From: Flavobacteriaceae bacterium
GTDB lineage: Bacteria > Bacteroidota > Bacteroidia > Flavobacteriales > Flavobacteriaceae
Direction of reading: 5' to 3'
DNA length: 54,622 nucleotides
NCBI GenBank assembly: GCA_016744415.1
Contig: JADGEL010000001.1
Span: 1,027,855 to 1,082,476 of the forward strand
The translations under genes were made by a program, and so were the position numbers. Of the stretch, positions 16,394-25,496 are shown piece by piece. A model generated the notes under the pieces. That model had not been told where the DNA came from and did not search any database. It was given only the letters and a program-made list of their open reading frames with translations. How positions within the stretch are numbered: the stretch's first letter is position 1; every line of letters starts with the position of its first letter.

Positions 16394-19351
16394 ATGAAAA
16401 ACTTAAGAATATTTATAGTTCTTTTAGTGTTACCTCTAATCACTTTTGCACAACAAACCATCAGTGGTACGGTATCAGAAAAATCAACAGGTTCCTCTTT
16501 GCCAGGAGTTGATGTTATTATTAAAGGAACTACACGCGGAACGTCTACAGATTTTGACGGTAACTATAGTCTAGATGATGTTAATGAAGGCGATGTCCTC
16601 TCATTTTCTTTCATGGGCTATCAAACTATCGAAATTGTTGTTGCAGGTAGTAACACGATTAATGTAGAATTAGAAGAGGGCCAAGAAGCATTGGACGAAG
16701 TTGTGATTATCGGTTATGGTACCACATCGGTTAAAGATGCAACGGGTGCAGTAGTTGCTGTAAAGGCTGACGATATTAACACAGGGGCAACAATATCTGC
16801 AGACCAATTATTAGTTGGTAAAATTGCAGGTGTGCAAGTAACAACAAACGGTGGTGCTCCAGGTGCTGGTAGTACTATTAGAATTAGAGGAGGCTCATCT
16901 TTATTAGCCTCAAACGATCCATTAATTGTTATTGATGGAATTCCTGTTGAAAGTGGTGGTGTAGCAGGAATGAGGAATCCTTTAAACTTGGTAAACCCAA
17001 ATGATATTGATTCATATACCGTATTAAAAGATGCCTCTGCAACTGCAATTTATGGTTCTAGAGCATCGAATGGTGTTATCATTATTACAACTAAAAAAGG
17101 AAAAGAGGGTAAGCCACTAGAACTAAGCTTTACCTCTAACTTTTCTTATGGACAATTGATTGATCAAGTTGATGTTTTATCTGCAGATCAATTTAGAGAT
17201 TTTATCAATACTTACGGATTACCAACTGATATTGCTCTAATGGGTACAGCAAGTACCAATTGGCAAGATGAAATTTACCAAGACGCCTTGACTTTCGACA
17301 ATAATATTAGTGCTGTAGGTAGTACAGATTTTTTAACCTACCGTGCTTCTATTGGATATTCTGATTTTGATGGAATTCTAAAAACAGACAATGTAAAAAG
17401 AACAACCATTTCGGTTGGTTTAGGTACCAAAGTATTAGATGATCATTTAAAGATTGATTTAAATATAAAATCTGCATTTTTAAAAAATCACTTTGCTGAT
17501 GGTGGTGCAATTGGTAATGCAATTGCATTTGACCCAACTCAAGAATTAACAATGAACATTCAAAATTTTGGAGGTTATTTTGAATGGTTGCAAGCAGGAA
17601 CTGCAAACCCAATTGCTGTTGGAGCACCTAGAAACCCAGTAGCTTTGCTTGAACAAAGAAATAATGAATCTGATGTAACTCGTTTTGTTGGAAATGTTCA
17701 ATTTGACTATTCTTTCCATTTCTTGCCAGAATTAAGAGCAAATCTTAATTTAGGTATAGATACTTCTAGTATCTCAGGTGATAACAAAATATTTGCTTCT
17801 GCAACAACTGTTCAAGCAGATGGATCAAATCCAGGAAACATTTTTAAGTATAATGAAGACAAAGAAAATAAATTGTTAGATTTTTATTTGAACTATGTAA
17901 AAGATGTTGAATCAATCAATAGCTCATTTGATGTAATGGCGGGTTATTCTTACCAAAACTTTGAAACTACAGGTTACAATATTTCAGATATCCAAGATTC
18001 AAGTTTAGAGTTTAGAGATGATTATGCAACATTATTAAACTTACAATCGTTCTTTGGTCGATTAGATTATAAATTGGCTGATAAGTATTTGTTAACTTTG
18101 ACTTATAGAACAGATGGATCTTCAAGATTTAGAGGAGCCAATAAATGGGGGCAATTTCCTTCGGCTGCATTTGGTTGGAAAATTATTGACGAAGACTTTA
18201 TGCAAGACTCAAAAACGTTATCTAATTTAAAATTGAGATTAGGTTGGGGTATTACAGGTCAACAAGAAATACCTGGACAGTTAAATCCTGCATTAGCAAC
18301 TTATTTGTTAGGAACAAATACTGCACAGTATCAATTTGGAAATGCGTATTACAATACTTTTAGAGCTGAACCTTTTAATACTACTCTAAAATGGGAAGAA
18401 ACTACTACTTATAATGCTGGTGTTGATTTCGGGTTCTTTAACCACAGATTGTACGGTAGCGTAGATGGATACTTTAGAGAGACTAAAGATTTGTTAAATG
18501 AGATTCCTTTCCCAGCAGGCTCATCACTTTCTAATGAAGATATTGCAAATGTAGGTAATCTGGAGAATAAAGGAGTTGAAGTTACTTTAACTGGAACAGC
18601 TATTCAAACCGATGATATGAATCTTGATTTAGGTGTTAACTTTACTTATAACCAATCTGAGATTACAAAATTAACTACAAACGATGATCCTGATTATCCT
18701 GGAATTCCAACTGGAGATATATCAGGGGGAGTAGGTAATCGAGTTCAGATTCACTCTGTTGGGTATGCCCCGTCATCATTCTTTGTATATCAACAAGTGT
18801 ATGATGATAATGGAAATCCATTAGAAGACGTTTATGTTGATAGAGATGGTGATGGTGAGATTACATTAAATGATAAATACCAATATAAAAATCCGGCACC
18901 AGATGTAACTATTGGGTTTAATACCGACTTTAGTTATAAAGATTTTGATTTTACCATGTCTTGGAGAGGTGTAATTGGAAACTATGTATATAACAATGTA
19001 GATTCTAATTTAGGATTTCATCAACAATTGATAAACACTTCATTTCCAAATGTAATTTCAAATGGGGTGCACAATGTTTTAGAAACAGGTTTTGTTGATG
19101 GTGGTACAGAAAGATATTTATCTGATTACTATGTACAAGATGCTTCGTTTATTAAATTAGACAATATTGGAATTGGATATAATTTCCGCGAGATTTTTAA
19201 AGATGCAAATTTAAGATTGAACGCTTCAGTTCAAAATGCTTTAATAATTACTGATTATACTGGGCTAGATCCAGAGGTATTCAATGGAATTGATAACAAT
19301 TTATATCCTAGACCAAGAACCTATACATTTGGTTTAAACTTAACTTTTTAA
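16394..19351 (+). CDS. susC: SusC-family TonB-dependent outer-membrane transporter
   Basis: A 985-residue protein that imports oligosaccharides through the outer membrane, powered by TonB. The signal peptide is 1-19 (TFA before QQ). Residues 22-95 are the carboxypeptidase-regulatory-like extension typical of SusC proteins. DEVVIIGYG (101-109) is the TonB-box-like segment. The plug follows, with GKIAGVQV and RIRGGSS (163-169), VIDGIP and KDASATAIYGSRASNG. The barrel runs to the end, and the last residues TYTFGLNLTF end in the Phe typical of outer-membrane barrels. SusD begins 10 nt downstream. Starch or maltodextrin specificity is inferred from neighbours. Confidence 0.95.
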   Translation: MKNLRIFIVLLVLPLITFAQQTISGTVSEKSTGSSLPGVDVIIKGTTRGTSTDFDGNYSLDDVNEGDVLSFSFMGYQTIEIVVAGSNTINVELEEGQEALDEVVIIGYGTTSVKDATGAVVAVKADDINTGATISADQLLVGKIAGVQVTTNGGAPGAGSTIRIRGGSSLLASNDPLIVIDGIPVESGGVAGMRNPLNLVNPNDIDSYTVLKDASATAIYGSRASNGVIIITTKKGKEGKPLELSFTSNFSYGQLIDQVDVLSADQFRDFINTYGLPTDIALMGTASTNWQDEIYQDALTFDNNISAVGSTDFLTYRASIGYSDFDGILKTDNVKRTTISVGLGTKVLDDHLKIDLNIKSAFLKNHFADGGAIGNAIAFDPTQELTMNIQNFGGYFEWLQAGTANPIAVGAPRNPVALLEQRNNESDVTRFVGNVQFDYSFHFLPELRANLNLGIDTSSISGDNKIFASATTVQADGSNPGNIFKYNEDKENKLLDFYLNYVKDVESINSSFDVMAGYSYQNFETTGYNISDIQDSSLEFRDDYATLLNLQSFFGRLDYKLADKYLLTLTYRTDGSSRFRGANKWGQFPSAAFGWKIIDEDFMQDSKTLSNLKLRLGWGITGQQEIPGQLNPALATYLLGTNTAQYQFGNAYYNTFRAEPFNTTLKWEETTTYNAGVDFGFFNHRLYGSVDGYFRETKDLLNEIPFPAGSSLSNEDIANVGNLENKGVEVTLTGTAIQTDDMNLDLGVNFTYNQSEITKLTTNDDPDYPGIPTGDISGGVGNRVQIHSVGYAPSSFFVYQQVYDDNGNPLEDVYVDRDGDGEITLNDKYQYKNPAPDVTIGFNTDFSYKDFDFTMSWRGVIGNYVYNNVDSNLGFHQQLINTSFPNVISNGVHNVLETGFVDGGTERYLSDYYVQDASFIKLDNIGIGYNFREIFKDANLRLNASVQNALIITDYTGLDPEVFNGIDNNLYPRPRTYTFGLNLTF

Positions 19352-19361
19352 TTAAATAAAG

Positions 19362-21248
19362 ATGAAAAAATATTCTTTTAAAATAATATTCGTAAGTGTA
19401 TTCATCGCTTTACTAACACTAACATCTTGTTTAGATGATTTGGATACAGTTCCAAATGATCCTGATGTTGTATTAGCTGATGAAATATTTAACGACCCTG
19501 CTGCATACAAACAAGTATTGGCAAAATTATATGCTGGACTTGCTATTAGTGGTCAAGATGGACCTGCTGGCTCACCTGATATTCAAGGTATCGATGAAGG
19601 CTTTAGTCAATATTTAAGACAATATTGGTTGGCACAAGAAGTAACAACCGACGAGGCTGTTATTGGATGGGCAGATGGTAGTTTACCTGATTATCATGCT
19701 CAGAATTGGAATTCAGGAAATGAATTTGTTAGAGCATTATATGATCGTATTATGTATCAAGTTACTGCATGTAATGCCTTTTTAAGACAAACAACACCTT
19801 CTTTATTAGATGACCGTGGAGTAACTGGACAACTAAGAACGGATGTAGAATTGTATAGAGAAGAGGCTCGTTTTTTAAGAGCATTGAGTTATGCGCATGC
19901 TTTAGACCTTTTTGGTAACGTTCCTTTTGTAACTGAAGCAGATGAAGTAGGATACTTCTTTCCAGAGCAAATTACTAGAACTGATTTGTTTTCTTTTGTA
20001 GAATCTGAACTATTGGCTATCGAAAATAATTTAGTTGCTCCTCGAGCAAATGAGTATGCTAGAGCTGATCAAGCTGCTGCTTGGACATTGTTAGCTAAAA
20101 TATACTTGAATGCTGAAGTTTATACTGGTCAAAGTAAATATACTGAATGTGTTACGTATTCAACTAAAGTTATCAATGCTGGATATTCATTAGAAGATGA
20201 TTATCAAAACTTATTTTTAGCTGATAATCACACATCAAGTGGTGTTATTTTTCCAATCGCTTTTGATGGGTTACGTACACAATCTTATGGAGGTACAACG
20301 TTCTTAATTCATGCTGCTGTTGGAGGCTCAATGGTTCCTGCAGATTTTGGCATCAACGGAGGTTGGGGTGGTAATAGAACTACCAGTGCTTTAGTTAACT
20401 TATTTGATATAGATCTTACTGACTTGCAAGCTGGTTTAGGACCGGTTTCTACTTGGGGGCTTGTTGGTGATGCAACAACCAATGGTTGGGGCGGACCTGA
20501 TATGCCATTACATCAAACAGGAATTGCAAATGTTTTTGAAACCTATGCAACAATGGGAGATGGTGAATTTAAATTTAGAGAAAACAATGACTGGGGTAAT
20601 AACTATGGCGATAATGACTTTGATGGAACTATTGAACCAGGAGGGTCTAATATTCCAATTACTGCTGGTGCATATAAAATTACTGTAGATTTTAATACAT
20701 TAACGTATACTGTACAAACAATAGGTGACTCTAGAGCTATTTTCCATACTGATGGACAAAATAAAGAAATTGCAGAAATTCCAACTTTTACTGAAGGATA
20801 TGCAGTTGCTAAATTTAAAAATGTTGATCAAAATGGAGCTCCTGGATCAGACACATCAGGTAACTTTACAGATACCGATTTTCCATTATTCAGAATTGCA
20901 GATATATACTTAATGTATGCTGAAGCAACTCTTAGAGGTGGCGGAGGTAGCGAAGGTACCGCTGTAGGTTACTTTAATGAATTAAGAGCGAGAGCTGGAA
21001 ACCCGGTTTCTGTTTCTTCTCTTAATTTAGATATGATACTTGATGAAAGAGCAAGAGAATTGTATTGGGAAGGGCACCGTAGAACTGATTTAGTTAGATA
21101 CGGAAGATTTACTGATGGAAGTTATGTTTGGCCTTGGAAAGGAAATGTACCAGATGGTGTGTCAACATCTGCGCATTTAGATTTGTATCCAATTCCTGCT
21201 ACAGATATCAATGCAAATCCAAACCTAACTCAAAATCAAGGTTACTAA
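19362..21248 (+). CDS. susD: SusD-family glycan-binding lipoprotein with inserted SusE-type binding module
   Basis: A 628-residue surface lipoprotein (signal ending LTSC, Cys23) expected to cap the SusC barrel. SusD hallmarks are EARFLRALSYAHALDLFGNVPFV-like text near 168-190 and DERARELYWEGHRRTDLVRYG (561-581). Between LFDIDLTD (about 348) and DSRAIFHTDGQ (about 456), which I would expect to be close together in an ordinary SusD, about 90 extra residues appear (364-455). They match the starch-binding repeats of the next gene: start WGLVGDATTNGWG, then GEFKFRENNDWGNNYGD, then ITAGAYKITVDFNTLTYTV. The frame is intact and both halves of SusD are present, so this is a real domain insertion, not a frameshift. 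The result is a SusD with an extra glucan-binding site. Confidence 0.93.
   Translation: MKKYSFKIIFVSVFIALLTLTSCLDDLDTVPNDPDVVLADEIFNDPAAYKQVLAKLYAGLAISGQDGPAGSPDIQGIDEGFSQYLRQYWLAQEVTTDEAVIGWADGSLPDYHAQNWNSGNEFVRALYDRIMYQVTACNAFLRQTTPSLLDDRGVTGQLRTDVELYREEARFLRALSYAHALDLFGNVPFVTEADEVGYFFPEQITRTDLFSFVESELLAIENNLVAPRANEYARADQAAAWTLLAKIYLNAEVYTGQSKYTECVTYSTKVINAGYSLEDDYQNLFLADNHTSSGVIFPIAFDGLRTQSYGGTTFLIHAAVGGSMVPADFGINGGWGGNRTTSALVNLFDIDLTDLQAGLGPVSTWGLVGDATTNGWGGPDMPLHQTGIANVFETYATMGDGEFKFRENNDWGNNYGDNDFDGTIEPGGSNIPITAGAYKITVDFNTLTYTVQTIGDSRAIFHTDGQNKEIAEIPTFTEGYAVAKFKNVDQNGAPGSDTSGNFTDTDFPLFRIADIYLMYAEATLRGGGGSEGTAVGYFNELRARAGNPVSVSSLNLDMILDERARELYWEGHRRTDLVRYGRFTDGSYVWPWKGNVPDGVSTSAHLDLYPIPATDINANPNLTQNQGY
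20451..20726 (+). repeat. SusE-type binding module inserted in SusD
   Basis: This segment encodes SusD residues 364-455. It shares the pattern WGxVGxAxxxWGxPD, GExKFRxNNDWxxNYGD, DGxxxxGGxNIxxTAG and the closing FNTLTYT with all three modules of the SusE-like gene, notably with module 1. This points to domain shuffling within the operon. Confidence 0.85.
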
Positions 21249-21266
21249 TCTTAAACATTTAAAAAC

Positions 21267-22580
21267 ATGAAAAATATATTAAATAAATTCATACTGTTAC
21301 TCGTAGCTCCTTTACTGTTTGTTGCTTGTAACAATGATGATCCAGTATTAACAGTACTTAATCCAAATGCAACGGTAGATGTTAGTTTATCCACATCTAG
21401 TGTTGTTTTAGATCCTAATATGGCTGACATGGAGGCTTTAGTGGTTTCTTGGCTACAACCAGATTTTGGTTATAGCGAAGCGGCTATTTATACTATTAAG
21501 TTCGATAATGCAGGTGGTGATTTTAGCAATGCACAATCAGTGTCTGCAGGTATGGATTTCGAAAAATCTTTAACAGTTAGTGAGTTAAACGGAATTCTTA
21601 TAAACCTCGGTTTTGAACAAGATGTTCCTGCTGATGTAGAAATTAGAGTTGTTGCTGGTTTGGGAGATTACAATTCAATTGTTTCAGAATCTTCAATTTT
21701 AAACGCAACTGCTTATGAAGATTTGTTAGACCAATCTACTCCTTGGGGTGTTGTTGGATCTGCTGCAAATGATTGGGGAGCTACTCCAGATTTGCCATTT
21801 TACACAACTGGTGCTGATGGTGTTTTAGTAGCCTATGTTACTTTGATTGATGGTGAAATTAAGTTTAGAAAAGACAATGATTGGGCATTAAATTATGGAG
21901 ATACTGGTTTAGATGGAAGCTTAGATGAAGGAGGAGATAATATTCCTGTTACTGCTGGTTCTTATGAAATCATTATGAACCTTAATACCTTAACATATAC
22001 TATGGCTCCTTTATCTTGGGGAATCGTTGGTTCTGCTTATAATGATTGGGGTGCTACTCCAGATGCTATGTTAACATACGATCCGTATTCTGATCAGTGG
22101 AGAGGAATTTATACCTTATTAGATGGCGAAATGAAAATTAGAAAAAATAATGATTGGGGTACAAATTATGGAGATACTGGAGCAGATGGTATATTAGATC
22201 AAGATGGTGATAATATTGTTGTTACTGCTGGTATTTATATTGTAACTGTAAACTTCAATGATTTCTCTTATACGTTAGAACCTATTAGTTATGTATGGGG
22301 TGTTGTAGGTTCGGCCTATAATGATTGGGGTGCAACTCCAGATGCTCAATTTACACGTGACTGGAGTATTAGTGATGAAGTATGGATACTAAATGGAGTT
22401 ACACTTATTGATGGTGAATGGAAAATTAGAGCTAACAATGATTGGGGTGTTAATTATGGTGATACAGGTGGAGATGGAGTTTTAGAAATGGGCGGTGATA
22501 ATATGACTGCAACTGCTGGAACTTATACGATACGATTAAACTTTGCTGATCCAGACAACCCAACGTATACAATTGAATAG
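21267..22580 (+). CDS. SusE-like starch-binding outer-membrane lipoprotein with three tandem modules
   Basis: A 437-residue lipoprotein (signal ending LFVAC, Cys21). Residues 30-150 form an Ig-like N-terminal domain of the SusE type. Three repeats of about 90 residues follow: 160-248, 251-339 and 344-437. Each begins WGxVGSAxNDWGATPD, continues DGExKxRxNNDWxxNYGD and has an acidic loop GDTGxDGxLxxxGDN before a final beta segment. SusE/SusF-type proteins bind starch at the surface without cutting it. The gene follows susD by 18 nt. A hairpin with a T-run lies 22 nt downstream. The acidic loops resemble calcium-binding loops, which is inference. Confidence 0.9.
   Translation: MKNILNKFILLLVAPLLFVACNNDDPVLTVLNPNATVDVSLSTSSVVLDPNMADMEALVVSWLQPDFGYSEAAIYTIKFDNAGGDFSNAQSVSAGMDFEKSLTVSELNGILINLGFEQDVPADVEIRVVAGLGDYNSIVSESSILNATAYEDLLDQSTPWGVVGSAANDWGATPDLPFYTTGADGVLVAYVTLIDGEIKFRKDNDWALNYGDTGLDGSLDEGGDNIPVTAGSYEIIMNLNTLTYTMAPLSWGIVGSAYNDWGATPDAMLTYDPYSDQWRGIYTLLDGEMKIRKNNDWGTNYGDTGADGILDQDGDNIVVTAGIYIVTVNFNDFSYTLEPISYVWGVVGSAYNDWGATPDAQFTRDWSISDEVWILNGVTLIDGEWKIRANNDWGVNYGDTGGDGVLEMGGDNMTATAGTYTIRLNFADPDNPTYTIE
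21744..22580 (+). repeat. Three tandem starch-binding modules in the SusE-like gene
   Basis: Module 1 is at about 21744-22010, module 2 at 22017-22283 and module 3 at 22296-22577, followed by the stop. Modules 2 and 3 are nearly identical in DNA over their first 40 or so bases (for example TATAATGATTGGGGTGC in both), suggesting fairly recent duplication or gene conversion. Confidence 0.85.
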
Positions 22581-22602
22581 TTAAATTAAATTAGTTTTCA
22601 AT

Positions 22603-22641
22603 AAAAGGTTGTTAGTTGCTTGCAGCGAGCAACCTTTTTAA
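22603..22641 (+). terminator. Terminator/attenuator hairpin between the SusE-like gene and the exported amylase gene
   Basis: AAAAGGTTG (22603-22611) pairs perfectly with CAACCTTTT (22630-22638). An alternative inner hairpin, GTTGCT (22615-22620) with AGCAAC (22628-22633), uses overlapping bases and is followed by CTTTTTAATTTT. The next start codon is only about 12 nt beyond, with no room for a new promoter, so transcription must partly read through. It probably lowers amylase expression relative to susCDE. Confidence 0.7.
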
Positions 22642-22652
22642 TTTTAAATCCA

Positions 22653-25475
22653 ATGAAAAAAACACTACTTTTTTTATTCTTATTTGTAACAACACTTACA
22701 ACATTTTCTCAGGTAACTTGGCTAGCTGGTACACCTGAAGAGGCACAATCTGCAACCATTGTTTTTGATGCTACTGGAACGCCTTTAGAAAATACTACGG
22801 GTACTTTTTATGCACACACTGGTGTTACCATTAATGACACAAATGATTGGCAAAATGTTATTGGAGGTTGGGGAGATAATGGAGTGAACCCTTCATTCAC
22901 CTTAATTTCTGGAAATATTTATCACTTAGTACTTTCTCCAAGTATTACCAGTTTTTATAGTAATCCTGCAGGAACAATAACTGCAGTTAACATTGTTGTA
23001 AGAAGTACTGATGCAGGAACACAAACAACAGATTTAGTTTTGCCAGTTGGTGCATTTCAAGCAACTTTAATAGATCCAACAATAGAAACTACAATTATTA
23101 ATTCTGGCGGCAGTTTAAATATTGTGGCAAGTAATACCAATGGATCTGCAGATTATAATTTACTAGCAAATGGAGTTAGTATTCATACATCAACTACTTC
23201 TTTTTATATTTTTACACATTCAAATATAACAGCAAATCAAAACTATGAATTGCAAGTAACTCAAGGTGGAGCTACCATTTCAAAATACTTTTATGTAATT
23301 GTTAATCCTGGAGTTATTTCTGAAGCTATACCTGCAGGAATGGAAAACGGAATCAATTATGATGCTACTGATGATACAGTAGCAACCTTAGTATTAGATG
23401 CTCCTTTAAAAGACTTTGTTTATGTAGCTGGCAGTTTTAATAGCTACACTCCAACTGCTTTAGATATTATGAAAACTGATCCAGGTACAGGAAAATTTTG
23501 GCTAACATTAACTGGTTTAACACCTGGCCAAATAGAGAATTATCAATATTGGGTGTATGCAACAAACCCTGTTGCAGATTCACCAACAGTTGTTAAAACT
23601 GCTGATCCTTTTTCAACATTAGTTTTATCTCCTTTTGATGATCCTTATATTCCATCAACAACGTATCCAAATATACCTACCTATCCAGCAGGGCAAGAAC
23701 GTGAGGTTACTGTTTTACAAACTGGTCAAACTGATTATAATTGGCAAGTCACCAATTTTTCAAAACCTAAAAAAGAAGATTTAATCGTTTATGAAGTATT
23801 GATTCGCGATTTTGACGCAGATCGTAACTTTCAAGATTTAATTGATAAAATCGATTATTTCAAAAACTTAAATGTCAATGCTATTGAATTGATGCCTATC
23901 ATGGAATTTGAAGGCAATGAAAGCTGGGGTTATAATACGTCATTCCATATGGCATTAGACAAATTTTATGGTACCGAAGATAAATTTAAAGAATTGGTAG
24001 ATACTTTTCATCAGAACGGAATAGCAGTCATTTTAGACGTTGCTTTAAATCATGCTTTCGGAAGAAATCCAATAAATAGAATGTGGATGAATGACCCTGA
24101 AGGTGATGGTTGGGGAGAACCGAGTTCTGAAAACCCATATATGAATCAAGTTGCAACACACAGTTATAGTGTGGGATCAGATTTTAATCACCAACAATCT
24201 AGAACTCAATATTATGTTGAGCGTGTGATTAAACACTGGATCGAAGATTTTAAAATTGATGGATTTCGTTGGGATTTAACTAAAGGGTTTACTCAAAATT
24301 GTACAGGTAATGAGGGTTGTACAAATTCTGAACAAGCTGATCGGGTAGCTATTTTAAAACAATATGCAGATTATTCATGGAGTTTAGATACAGATCATTA
24401 TGTAATATTTGAGCATTTAGGAGGAGATACAGAAGAAAAACAATGGGCAGATTACAGATTGGGCGAAGGTAAAGGAATTATGATGTGGGGGAAAATGACC
24501 GATGCATATAACGAACTTACTATGGGCCAAAATGGTGGTACAGATATTTCTAGAATGGGGCATACAGCTCATGGGTTTACAGGAAAGCGTGTAATGGGTT
24601 ACCCTGAAAGTCATGATGAAGAACGATTAATGTATAAAAACCTACAATACGGAAATAGTACAAATGCGGCTCATGATGTAAAAGATTTGAGTATTTCTTT
24701 ATCGCGTATGTCTGCTTTAGGTGCTGTTTCATTAACAATACCTGGTCCAAAAATGATTTGGCATTTTGCAGATTTAGGGATGGAGAATTCTATTTTTACG
24801 TGTAATAATGGTTCTGTTAATAATCCTGATTGTAAGTTAGATACCAAGCCTCAACCGCAATGGATAAATAACTGGTTAAGTGATCCTGAAAGGAGTCAAA
24901 TTTATAATGACTGGGCACGAATCAATTTTATTAAAACAAATGAAGATGTTTTTGAAGGGAATTATTCTATCACAACAAATACGTTAACTCCAAAAATTTA
25001 TGTTTGGGATAATGCTATACCAGTTACCGAATTAAAAAATGTGGTAATACTTGCTAACTTTAATGTGACTACTCAAAATATTACACCAGACTTTCCATAT
25101 ACAGGTATCTGGTATGATTTGATGGATGCAAGTGGAAGCACTTCTATAAATGTTACAAATACAACGACTCCAATAAACATTGCAGCAGGACAATTTAAAA
25201 TATACGGTAACCATGTTGCGCAAGGATTAAGCGTTGATGATATTGATATTTCTGATGCTATTAGATTGTATCCAAACCCAACAAATGGGACTTTTTCTTT
25301 GAATAAAGCAGCTACAAAAGTTGAGTTGTATGACATGACAGGAAGACAAATTAAAACATTTTCTGACACAGTATTTAATACTCCTTTAGATATTTCAAGC
25401 TTATCTAACGGAATCTATTTTGTAAAAATAACAACCTCAGAAGGCACAGGAGCAAAACGATTAATTAAAAATTAA
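22653..25475 (+). CDS. Exported multidomain GH13 alpha-amylase with T9SS type-A sorting domain
   Basis: A 940-residue protein. I start at the ATG at 22653, because it opens directly onto the signal MKKTLLFLFLF; an upstream in-frame TTG-like start at 22620 would lie inside the hairpin. Signal 1-19; N-terminal beta domain 21-130 resembling CBM26-type starch binding; Ig-like stretch 140-215; CBM48/E-set-like region 240-330; GH13 barrel about 370-760 with LDVALNH (Asp462), KIDGFRWD (nucleophile Asp541), IFEHLGG (acid/base Glu587) and ESHDEE (Asp655). Residues 865-940 form a T9SS C-terminal domain: LYPNPTNGTF, DMTGRQI, LSNGIYFVKI, ending KRLIKN. It should be displayed on or released from the cell surface, where it cuts polymeric starch. 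Confidence 0.92.
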   Translation: MKKTLLFLFLFVTTLTTFSQVTWLAGTPEEAQSATIVFDATGTPLENTTGTFYAHTGVTINDTNDWQNVIGGWGDNGVNPSFTLISGNIYHLVLSPSITSFYSNPAGTITAVNIVVRSTDAGTQTTDLVLPVGAFQATLIDPTIETTIINSGGSLNIVASNTNGSADYNLLANGVSIHTSTTSFYIFTHSNITANQNYELQVTQGGATISKYFYVIVNPGVISEAIPAGMENGINYDATDDTVATLVLDAPLKDFVYVAGSFNSYTPTALDIMKTDPGTGKFWLTLTGLTPGQIENYQYWVYATNPVADSPTVVKTADPFSTLVLSPFDDPYIPSTTYPNIPTYPAGQEREVTVLQTGQTDYNWQVTNFSKPKKEDLIVYEVLIRDFDADRNFQDLIDKIDYFKNLNVNAIELMPIMEFEGNESWGYNTSFHMALDKFYGTEDKFKELVDTFHQNGIAVILDVALNHAFGRNPINRMWMNDPEGDGWGEPSSENPYMNQVATHSYSVGSDFNHQQSRTQYYVERVIKHWIEDFKIDGFRWDLTKGFTQNCTGNEGCTNSEQADRVAILKQYADYSWSLDTDHYVIFEHLGGDTEEKQWADYRLGEGKGIMMWGKMTDAYNELTMGQNGGTDISRMGHTAHGFTGKRVMGYPESHDEERLMYKNLQYGNSTNAAHDVKDLSISLSRMSALGAVSLTIPGPKMIWHFADLGMENSIFTCNNGSVNNPDCKLDTKPQPQWINNWLSDPERSQIYNDWARINFIKTNEDVFEGNYSITTNTLTPKIYVWDNAIPVTELKNVVILANFNVTTQNITPDFPYTGIWYDLMDASGSTSINVTNTTTPINIAAGQFKIYGNHVAQGLSVDDIDISDAIRLYPNPTNGTFSLNKAATKVELYDMTGRQIKTFSDTVFNTPLDISSLSNGIYFVKITTSEGTGAKRLIKN

Positions 25476-25496
25476 CTTTAACTTAAAACAAACAGT

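Noticed and set aside
20400-20730. SusD insert as a frameshift or assembly error
   Set aside because: The frame is continuous, the inserted module is complete, and SusD sequence resumes properly after it.
22620-22652. Upstream start for the exported amylase (MQRATFLILNP extension)
   Set aside because: It would begin inside the hairpin and puts 11 non-hydrophobic-led residues before a normal signal peptide. The ATG at 22653 fits better.
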